Of a stretch of 37,709 bases of DNA, positions 31,615 to 37,709 are shown in pieces; the stretch's first letter is position 1, and every line of letters begins with the position of its first letter. Both the position numbers and the translations under genes were made by a program. The DNA lies in contig JADDQZ010000077.1 in NCBI GenBank assembly GCA_016781085.1, positions 10,752-48,460 on the forward strand. Reading direction: 5' to 3'. Under the pieces are notes generated by a model. It did no database searches. It was not told the origin of the DNA and saw only the letters and a list, made by a program, of their open reading frames with translations. Source of the DNA: Actinomycetota bacterium. GTDB taxonomy: Bacteria; Actinomycetota; Thermoleophilia; Solirubrobacterales; Solirubrobacteraceae.

Positions 31615-31649
31615 ATTGCAGTTCTCAGCTACAAGGGGAGGGAAGTTCA

Positions 31650-33161
31650 GTGGGGATTTCGGAAACACCCGCGGGCGGTGGCGGAGCCGTCGCAGGCGGG
31701 GGTACCGCAGTAACGGACGGAAGGGTGCATCACGCGGGTCGCCTCGCGCCGATGCCGATTCGCAAGCTGCCGGAAGCGCCTGAGTCGGCGCACATTCTCG
31801 GGCCGGCGATGATTCTGGTCGCGCTCGGCGTGGGCTTCGGCGAGACGTATCTGTGGCCGCGTCTCGTCATCGTGTTCGGCCCGGAGATCCGGTGGATGTT
31901 CCTGGTCGGCGTGGTCGTCCAGACGGTCGTGATGCTGGAGATGGCTCGCTACGCGATGGCGACCGGTGAGTCCATCTTCTTCGGGGCGGCTCGATTGGCG
32001 AAGCCGTTGATGTGGTTCTTCTTTGCCACCGCGATCCTGGTCTACATCTGGCCGGGTCACATCTCGGCCGGCGCTGAAGGACTCGAGACGCTGACCGGTA
32101 TTCCGTGGCAGATCTCGGCGTCGGTCGCCTTGGTCGTCATCGGGATCATGTTCACCGTCGTGAAGGTGATCTACAACCTGCTCGAGAACCTGCTGGGATT
32201 CCTGATCGGCGTCCTGGTCATCGGCTCGGCGATCGTCGGCGCGATCGTGGGCAGCCTGGCTGATCTCGGCGCGGTGTTGCTGGGCCTGTTCCGCTTCGAC
32301 GCCGGCTTCCCGGCCGGGTCGCTGACGGCAGAGTGGTTCCCGCTCGTCGTCGGCGCCATGGCGTTCGCCGGCCCGTCCGGCATGCAGCAGATGTGGTACA
32401 CGCTGTGGCTCCGTGACAAGGGCGCCGGCATGGGTGTGCACATCCCGCGCGTACGTGGCCTCATGCACGCTGATGAGGAGGAGACCATCCCCGACACGGG
32501 CTCCATGTTCGACGTGGACGATCCGGAGGAGATGCGCAAGTGGCAGGGTTGGCGCAAGTGGGTGACGATCGACGCCGTGGTGCTGTTCTTCGGCACGACG
32601 ATGCTCGTGACGATCATCTTCACCGTCCTGGCCATGAACGCCGCTCGCGTGAACCCGGAAGCCCGTGAGGCTCTGCTCGCCGGTGAGCGCGACGTCGCGC
32701 TTCCCGCCATGGCGGACGCCTTCGCTCAGGCGGCGCCGATCCTCGACACGGTGTTCTTCATGTTCATCGCGCTGATCGGCTTCAAGGCGAGCGTCGGTCT
32801 GTTCGACGCCTTCGCACGCGGCCAGGCGGACATGTCGTACTACTTCCTGCCCGGCATGAAGAAGTTCAAGATGGCCCAGATCTACTCCATGTGGCTCTGG
32901 GGCGTGATCGTCTTCGGCATCCTCATCCTCAACTTCGGTCCGGCTGACGGTCCGGAGGCGATCCTGAACGTCCTCGCCTTCCTGTCGACGTTCGTGATGG
33001 GTGCCTACTGCCTCGTGCTGGCCGGCGTCAACAACGTCTGCCTGCCGAAGAAGATCCGTCCCAATATGGCCATCACCGCGGTGCTGGTGCTCGGTGGGAT
33101 CGGCTACATCGGCATGCTGCTCTACTCCGTGATCGCCTTCGGCGTGTCGGACCTCGGATAA
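31650..33161 (+). CDS. Nramp-like membrane transporter without canonical metal-binding motifs
   Basis: The 503-residue polytopic protein has about eleven helices and an Nramp/LeuT-like layout. GTG 31650 follows GGGGAGGG. TM1 has LGPAMILVALGVGFGETYLWP (50-70), where Nramp metal transporters carry DPGN; here the position reads GFGE (62-65). TM6 reads AGPSGMQQMWYT (240-251) instead of the A-x-x-MPH motif. A long soluble loop (about 255-300, MHADEEETIPDTGSMFDVDDPEE) is acidic. Loss of both ligand motifs argues against a Mn/Fe importer. Context suggests carriage of oxalate, another small acid, or a metal-acid complex; this is untested. Confidence 0.8.
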   Translation: MGISETPAGGGGAVAGGGTAVTDGRVHHAGRLAPMPIRKLPEAPESAHILGPAMILVALGVGFGETYLWPRLVIVFGPEIRWMFLVGVVVQTVVMLEMARYAMATGESIFFGAARLAKPLMWFFFATAILVYIWPGHISAGAEGLETLTGIPWQISASVALVVIGIMFTVVKVIYNLLENLLGFLIGVLVIGSAIVGAIVGSLADLGAVLLGLFRFDAGFPAGSLTAEWFPLVVGAMAFAGPSGMQQMWYTLWLRDKGAGMGVHIPRVRGLMHADEEETIPDTGSMFDVDDPEEMRKWQGWRKWVTIDAVVLFFGTTMLVTIIFTVLAMNAARVNPEAREALLAGERDVALPAMADAFAQAAPILDTVFFMFIALIGFKASVGLFDAFARGQADMSYYFLPGMKKFKMAQIYSMWLWGVIVFGILILNFGPADGPEAILNVLAFLSTFVMGAYCLVLAGVNNVCLPKKIRPNMAITAVLVLGGIGYIGMLLYSVIAFGVSDLG

Positions 33162-33166
33162 ACAGG

Positions 33167-33835
33167 ATGTCGTCAACCCGAGCAGGCGGAATCGCCATGA
33201 AGATCCCCGTCGATCAGAAGACCTCCGCGATCTGGGCGTCGCTCAGCTGGCGTCAGGTCGTGGAGCTCATGGTCCCCGGGGTGGCGATCGGCCTGATCGG
33301 GGGAGTCATTGCGGGGGTCCTGGGCGCCACCGGCGGCCTGGACCTCCCGCTCACCCTGGCGGCGGCAGTGTCTCTGGCACTGCCGCTCGCCGCGGCGGGT
33401 GCCGTCTACGAACTGCTGCTGACCATGGGCCGGATACCGCTCGGACCGTTGGGCCCTATGGCGCTCTTCTGGGCGGTTGGCTTTCCAGTCGCACGAGCGG
33501 TGAACGCCGCGTCGGTGAATCTGTTCGCCGGCGATCCGGTGGCCGTCCCGCACGGCTGGCTTGACTTCATGGTCTACAACATGCTGCTCAGCGTGGGTTT
33601 CGCCATCGGATTCTGGTGGTTGCATCAGAACTACGCACCTCGCTGGTGGTACCGGATCCGGGGTCGCAACCCGCTGGCGAACTACTTCATCACCAGTCAG
33701 CTGCAATTCATCGGCTGGCAGGCTGAGCAACGCGAGGCTCAACGCAAGGGCCGACGGGACCGGCGGGCGGGCAAGAAGAGCGGCCCCGGCTCCGCTTCGT
33801 CACTGGGCGAGCGCGGCGAGACCAGCAATTCCTAG
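33167..33835 (+). CDS. Membrane protein of unknown function, next to the Nramp-like transporter
   Basis: The 222-residue product has about four membrane helices: VVELMVPGVAIGLIGGVIAGV, a long Ala/Leu helix (LPLTLAAAVSLALPLAAAGAV), PLGPMALFWAVGFPVARAV and LDFMVYNMLLSVGFAIGFWWL. A basic cytoplasmic tail follows (QREAQRKGRRDRRAGKK). The N-terminus, KIPVDQKTSAIWASLSWRQVVEL, is amphipathic. I do not recognise the family. It starts five bases after the transporter stop, so an accessory subunit is plausible. ATG 33197 (MKIPVDQ) is an equally good start. Confidence 0.75.
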   Translation: MSSTRAGGIAMKIPVDQKTSAIWASLSWRQVVELMVPGVAIGLIGGVIAGVLGATGGLDLPLTLAAAVSLALPLAAAGAVYELLLTMGRIPLGPLGPMALFWAVGFPVARAVNAASVNLFAGDPVAVPHGWLDFMVYNMLLSVGFAIGFWWLHQNYAPRWWYRIRGRNPLANYFITSQLQFIGWQAEQREAQRKGRRDRRAGKKSGPGSASSLGERGETSNS

Positions 33836-33864
33836 TCCCGGCGGCGACGAGTCACCGACGCCCC

Positions 33865-34320
33865 ATGCTGGACAAAGCGCAAGCGGCGTTCGATATTGGG
33901 GCGTCGATGGTCCACCACGCCGGGGATGCTGTCGTGGTGGTCGATCCCGCGGGGCGCGTGACCGTGTGGAACGAGGCGGCTGAAACAATGTTCGGCCGCT
34001 CGAGCCGAGAAGTCCTCGGCGCGACACTCGATCTCATAATCCCGCACAATCTGCGGGACCGGCACTGGACCGGCTTTCGTCAGACGTTGGCGACGGGCGA
34101 TACCCAGTACGCGGGACGAACACTTGCAGTGCCCGCTCTGCGGGCTGACGGAACACGTATCTCGATCGAGTTCACGGTGTCTCTGTTGCGAGACGAGAGA
34201 GATGAACTCGTCGGTATCGGAGCCATCATCCGTGACGTGACCACCCGATGGGAGGAGCAGCGCGCTCTCAAACGGCGGGTCGCGGAGCTGGAGACTGAGC
34301 TCGCGACTCTCAGGAGGTGA
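33865..34320 (+). CDS. Stand-alone PAS domain protein
   Basis: A 151-residue cytoplasmic sensor consisting of one PAS domain plus PAC (about 12-128: DAVVVVDPAGRVTVWNEAAETMFGRSSREVLG, then LAVPALRADGTRISIEFTVSLL and IGAIIRDVTTRWEE). A short C-terminal coiled coil follows (RALKRRVAELETELATLRR). There is no output domain, so it must act by binding a partner or a ligand. The stop lies directly before sucC, and its last codons contain the sucC ribosome site. Ligand unknown. Confidence 0.87.
   Translation: MLDKAQAAFDIGASMVHHAGDAVVVVDPAGRVTVWNEAAETMFGRSSREVLGATLDLIIPHNLRDRHWTGFRQTLATGDTQYAGRTLAVPALRADGTRISIEFTVSLLRDERDELVGIGAIIRDVTTRWEEQRALKRRVAELETELATLRR
34312..34320 (+). promoter_or_regulatory. 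Full-consensus Shine-Dalgarno of sucC inside the PAS gene end
   Basis: AGGAGGTGA, a complete anti-16S match, overlaps the last codons and stop of the PAS gene. It sits four bases (from AGGAGG) before the sucC ATG at 34322. Strong, coupled translation of sucC is expected. Confidence 0.8.
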
Positions 34321-34321
34321 A

Positions 34322-35479
34322 ATGGATCTACTCGAGTATCAGGGCAAGCAGTTGTTCGCCCGCCACGGCATTCCGGTGCCATCGGGTCTGCCCGCTACCA
34401 CGCCCGACGACGCGGCCAACGCTGCCGACGAAATCGGCTACCCATGCGCGGTGAAGGCTCAGGTTCAGATCGGTGGCCGCGGGAAGCTCGGCGGCATCAA
34501 GATCGCCAAGGACCGTAACGAGGCGCTCACGCACGCCACGGCGATTCTCGGTATGGACATCAAGGGCCTGACGGTCCATGAGGTCTGGATCGAGGGCGCG
34601 TCGGAGATTTCGGCGGAGTACTACGCGTCGGTCGTCTTTGACCGCAGCGCCAAGAAGCCGTTCTTCATGCTTTCCACCAAGGGCGGCATGGACATCGAGG
34701 CCGTGGCCGAGGAGACGCCTGAGGCGCTCGCGACGCTGCACGTCGACCCCCTGCTGGGCTTTCAGTCCTATCACGGGCGCAAGCTCGCGTTCGACGCCGG
34801 AGTGGACGCCGACCTGGTCCGTCCGGTCGCAGACTTCCTCGTGAAGCTGTACGAGACGTTCGTCTCCGAGGACGCCATGCTGGTGGAAGTCAACCCGCTG
34901 ATCGTCACGCCGGAGCGGACCCTCCGCGCGCTTGACGCCAAGGTGACGCTCGACGGCAACGCGATGTTCCGTCACCCCGACAACGCCACCCTCCGGGACC
35001 GGTCCGCCGAGGACCCCCAGGAAGTCATGGCCAAGGAGCGCGGCTTGACGTACGTCAAGCTCGACGGCGACATCGGCATCCTGGGTAACGGCGCCGGCAT
35101 CGTCATGTCGACGCTCGACGTCGTCGCCCAAGCGGGCGGCGAGCCGGCCAACTTCCTCGACGCGGGTGGCGGATCGAAGGCCGAATCGATTATCGCGGCG
35201 GTCGAAGTGATCCTTTCCAACCCGAAGGTCAAGGCCGTCCTGTTCAACATCTTCGGCGGCATCACCCGTGGCGACGAGGTCGCCAAGGGTCTGGTCGAGG
35301 CGTTCAACCAGGTCAAGCCGACCGTGCCATTCGTCATTCGGCTCGACGGCACCAACGCCGACGAGGGTCGCAAGATCCTCAGCGACGCGAACCTGTCCAA
35401 CCTCCACGTCGAAGCCACCATGAACGGCGCCGCCGAACGCGTCGTCGAGCTCGCCAAGTCCCAAGGAGCTGCTGCATGA
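34322..35479 (+). CDS. sucC: Succinyl-CoA synthetase beta subunit
   Basis: The 385-residue ATP-grasp subunit works with SucD to convert succinyl-CoA, ADP (or GDP) and Pi to succinate, CoA and NTP in the TCA cycle. It has the family start [20 protein letters not shown], the nucleotide loop [57 protein letters not shown] and [14 protein letters not shown]. Length is normal. The ATGA overlap with sucD fixes the pair. Malate-CoA ligase (MtkA) is a close relative and shares a ppc association in some methylotrophs, but nothing else of the serine cycle is here. Confidence 0.95.
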   Translation: MDLLEYQGKQLFARHGIPVPSGLPATTPDDAANAADEIGYPCAVKAQVQIGGRGKLGGIKIAKDRNEALTHATAILGMDIKGLTVHEVWIEGASEISAEYYASVVFDRSAKKPFFMLSTKGGMDIEAVAEETPEALATLHVDPLLGFQSYHGRKLAFDAGVDADLVRPVADFLVKLYETFVSEDAMLVEVNPLIVTPERTLRALDAKVTLDGNAMFRHPDNATLRDRSAEDPQEVMAKERGLTYVKLDGDIGILGNGAGIVMSTLDVVAQAGGEPANFLDAGGGSKAESIIAAVEVILSNPKVKAVLFNIFGGITRGDEVAKGLVEAFNQVKPTVPFVIRLDGTNADEGRKILSDANLSNLHVEATMNGAAERVVELAKSQGAAA

Positions 35480-36351
35480 GCATCCTCGTCGACAAGGACA
35501 CCAAGCTCTGCGTGTCCGGCATCACCGGGCGCGAGGGCACGTTCCACGCGATGAACAACCGTAAGTACGGCACCAACGTCGTCGCGGGTGTCACGCCGGG
35601 CAAGCAGGGTCAGGACGTCGAAGGCGTTCCTGTCTTCAACACCTTCCACAAGGCAGTGGAGGAGACCGGCGCCAACACCGCGATGGTCTTCGTGCCGCCG
35701 CGCTTTGCCGCCGACTCGATCCTCGAAGCGGTTGACGCGGGGATCAAGACGGTCATCGCCATCACCGAAGGCATCCCGGCTCACGACGAGCTGCGTGTCT
35801 TCAACTACATCCGCAACGTCGAGGGGGTCCGGCTGATCGGGCCGAACTGCCCCGGCGTGTTGTCTCCCGGCAAGGCCAACGTCGGAATCATCCCGGCGTC
35901 GTTCTTCAAGGAAGGCAACGTCGGTGTCGTGTCGCGTTCAGGCACCCTGACCTACCAGATCGGCAACGAGCTGGCCCAGCAGGGTTTCGGCAACTCGACG
36001 ATCGTCGGCATCGGCGGCGACCCGGTCCCGGGTTCGAGCTTCATCGACATCATCGCGCTGTTCGAGCAGGATCCGGAGACGGAGCTGATCGTCATGAGCG
36101 GTGAGATCGGCGGCTCGGCCGAGGAAGAAGCGGCCCAGTACATCAAGGAGAACGTGTCCAAGCCCGTCGTCGGTTACATCGCCGGCTTCACGGCGCCTCC
36201 CGGCAAGACGATGGGCCACGCCGGCGCGATCGTCTCCGGCTCCAAGGGCACGGCTCAGGCAAAGGCAGAGGCTCTCGAGGCCGTCGGCGTCCGCGTTGGA
36301 CGTACGCCGACGCAGGTCTCGGAGATCGCTGTCGAGATTCTCGGAGGCTAA
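35476..36351 (+). CDS. sucD: Succinyl-CoA synthetase alpha subunit
   Basis: The 291-residue subunit binds CoA and carries the phosphorylated histidine. Features are the Rossmann [80 protein letters not shown] and the active-site His in [13 protein letters not shown]. The start ATG overlaps the sucC stop by four bases. Length and all motifs are intact. Confidence 0.96.
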   Translation: MSILVDKDTKLCVSGITGREGTFHAMNNRKYGTNVVAGVTPGKQGQDVEGVPVFNTFHKAVEETGANTAMVFVPPRFAADSILEAVDAGIKTVIAITEGIPAHDELRVFNYIRNVEGVRLIGPNCPGVLSPGKANVGIIPASFFKEGNVGVVSRSGTLTYQIGNELAQQGFGNSTIVGIGGDPVPGSSFIDIIALFEQDPETELIVMSGEIGGSAEEEAAQYIKENVSKPVVGYIAGFTAPPGKTMGHAGAIVSGSKGTAQAKAEALEAVGVRVGRTPTQVSEIAVEILGG

Positions 36352-36454
36352 GACCTACGTTGCTCCCCCTCATCCCTCGTGATGACCTGAAGTGCGCGTC
36401 CGCGCGGCCCCTCCCCGGGGTCGTCGGCGCGTCCATGGACGTGAAGGGACTCAC

Positions 36455-37708
36455 ATGAGTACTACGCACGATCCGCACGGCTCGTCCGGGACGCTCGGCG
36501 ACCCCGACGAGAAGATCGCGGCGCCGGGCGCGCCGGCGAGCGGTCCGGACCACCCGGACGCGGGCGATCACGACAGGAAGAAGGGCCTTGCAGGCTTCCT
36601 CTTCTCTGGTGAGGGCTGGCCCTATCTGCTGTCGCCGTTCATCGTTATCGCGGCGTTCCTCAACTTCGTGCTGCATTATGAGAACGAGGTCGTGCTGTTC
36701 GTCACGTCGACGCTGGGCGTCATCCCGACGGCGGCACTCATGGGCCGCGCCACCGAAGAGCTTGCCGAGCGGTCGGGCCCGGGCATCGGCGGTCTGCTCA
36801 ACGTCACCTTCGGCAACCTGCCGGAGCTGATCATCGCCTTCCTCGCGCTCAACGCCGGGCTCTACGAAGTCGTCAAGGGCTCCGTCATCGGCTCCATCCT
36901 CGGCAACGCGCTGCTCGTCCTCGGTGCGTCCATGCTGGTCGGTGGTCTCAAGAACCACACCCAGTCGTTCTCGCCCAAGGCGGCGAGCGCGCAGGCGACC
37001 ATGCTCATCCTGGCGGGTGTCGCTTTACTGCTGCCAGCGGTGTTCTGGATCATCGCCGGCGGCGCTCTGCCCGTGCCGGGTGAAGCGGATCCCGCGTTTA
37101 GCCCGGACATCGAGCGAATCTCGCTGATCGTGGCGGTCGTCCTGCTTGTGACCTACGCCCTGGGCCTGCTGTTCTCGCTCAAGACACACCGCGATCTGTT
37201 CAACCCCGAAGCCGAGTCAGGCGAGCACGCCGAGATCGGCCATGAACCGTGGACGGTCAAGAAAGCCGTCATCCTGCTGGCGATCGCGGGCGGGCTCGTC
37301 GGTGTGATGTCGGAGATCCTCGTGCACTCGATCGCGGAGACCTCCAAGCAGGCGGGCGTTTCGCAGTTCTTCGTCGGCGTCATCGTCGTCGCGGTGGTCG
37401 GCAACGCGGCCGAGCACTGGGTCGCGATTCTCGTCGCCTACAAGAACAAAATGGACCTGGCCGTCAACATCGCCATCGGGTCCAGCGCGCAGGTGGCGCT
37501 GTTCGTCGGGCCTTTGCTCGTTGTGCTGTCGTTCTTCTTCGGACCGCAGCCCATGCCGCTGATCTTCAACGGCCTGGAAATCGCCGCCCTTCTGTTGGCG
37601 GTGTTCGCCGCCTCCTACATTGCCGCCACCGGCGAATCGACGTGGTTCGAGGGCTTGATGCTCCTCGCGGTCTACGTGACGTTCGGCGCGGTGTTCTTCT
37701 TCACCTAG
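36455..37708 (+). CDS. Calcium/proton exchanger (CaCA superfamily, Cax type)
   Basis: The 417-residue antiporter exports Ca2+ in exchange for protons. After a disordered, acidic N-terminus (1-45), about eleven helices follow with the two alpha-repeat signatures of the family. These are FGNLPELIIAFLAL (119-132) and VGNAAEHWVAI (315-325), the G-N-x-x-E core of each. The acidic helix-7 region seen in other Cax proteins lies near ESGEHAEIGHEP. ATG 36455 is preferred over 36392 since GAAGGGA lies at 36443-36449. It ends with a stop one base before the window end. It follows sucD by about 100 bases. Confidence 0.93.
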   Translation: MSTTHDPHGSSGTLGDPDEKIAAPGAPASGPDHPDAGDHDRKKGLAGFLFSGEGWPYLLSPFIVIAAFLNFVLHYENEVVLFVTSTLGVIPTAALMGRATEELAERSGPGIGGLLNVTFGNLPELIIAFLALNAGLYEVVKGSVIGSILGNALLVLGASMLVGGLKNHTQSFSPKAASAQATMLILAGVALLLPAVFWIIAGGALPVPGEADPAFSPDIERISLIVAVVLLVTYALGLLFSLKTHRDLFNPEAESGEHAEIGHEPWTVKKAVILLAIAGGLVGVMSEILVHSIAETSKQAGVSQFFVGVIVVAVVGNAAEHWVAILVAYKNKMDLAVNIAIGSSAQVALFVGPLLVVLSFFFGPQPMPLIFNGLEIAALLLAVFAASYIAATGESTWFEGLMLLAVYVTFGAVFFFT

Positions 37709-37709
37709 C

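Noticed and set aside
31521-31649. Mn2+ (yybP-ykoY) riboswitch before the Nramp-like gene
   Set aside because: AAAGGGGAG is reminiscent, but the paired loop consensus of that class is not present, and the gene lacks metal motifs.
31647-33176. 509-codon minus-strand frame opposite the Nramp-like gene
   Set aside because: It is very rich in His, Asp, Glu and Arg with no hydrophobic core, the typical complement of a membrane-protein gene.
34322-36351. Malate-CoA ligase (mtkAB) of a serine cycle, prompted by ppc nearby
   Set aside because: No mcl, sga, hpr or glyA gene is in the window, and both subunits look like ordinary SucC/SucD.
36430-36443. CGTCCATGGACG palindrome before the exchanger gene as an operator
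   Set aside because: A single short palindrome in GC-rich DNA with no second copy in the window; could be chance.
1-37709. CRISPR arrays, insertion sequences, prophage, rRNA
   Set aside because: No regularly spaced repeats, transposase, integrase or rRNA-like sequence was seen.

Overview
The window is high-GC bacterial chromosome: dense genes, many GTG/TTG starts, hairpins without T-tracts. The gene content suggests an actinobacterium. A deep branch such as Thermoleophilia/Solirubrobacterales is my best guess. It rests on the b6-type menaquinol-cytochrome c reductase with a Tat-type Rieske protein, the enlarged TatC next to a TPR membrane protein, and the style of the conserved hypotheticals. 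This is inference; no 16S or marker search was possible.

Layout. 1-1313 (minus) is the end of a surface-sugar cluster: a UDP-GlcNAc-type 2-epimerase, a collapsed sugar dehydrogenase, and the start of a hexapeptide acyltransferase. 1464-4615 (minus) holds a fold-type IV PLP enzyme, tRNA-Lys(CUU), a TPR membrane protein, tatC and tatA. A zinc-ribbon protein (plus) faces a long minus-strand run from 14514 down to 5192: GNAT, FRG-domain protein, hemB, a fused siroheme-decarboxylase/AsnC-like protein, hemL, a hypothetical, Rieske/cytochrome b6/cytochrome bc subunits, menG and a polyprenyl diphosphate synthase. The run joins tetrapyrrole, cytochrome and menaquinone synthesis to the complex that uses the products. 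14595-22287 is housekeeping: YmdB-like phosphoesterase, a membrane glycosyltransferase, a phosphodiesterase, DUF4126, an aminotransferase, D-Ala-D-Ala ligase and a DUF151 nuclease. ppc follows.

25369-37708 (all plus) is the most interesting part. A FadR/FCD-type GntR regulator has a perfect palindrome at its own promoter. After it come a ThDP enzyme, a clear formyl-CoA:oxalate CoA-transferase (Frc, Asp169 conserved), a beta-alpha ADP-forming acyl-CoA synthetase, an Nramp-like transporter without Nramp metal-ligand motifs, an orphan membrane protein, a PAS protein, sucC, sucD and a Ca2+/H+ exchanger. I read this as an oxalate (possibly calcium oxalate) utilisation island. The decarboxylase and transporter differ from the textbook Oxc and OxlT. 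Two intergenic regions inside it hold strong RNA-scale hairpins and a leader ORF.

The longest gene-free stretch is about 226 bases (22288-22513). I saw no rRNA, CRISPR, insertion sequence or prophage. One REP-like perfect inverted repeat lies at 15413-15461.
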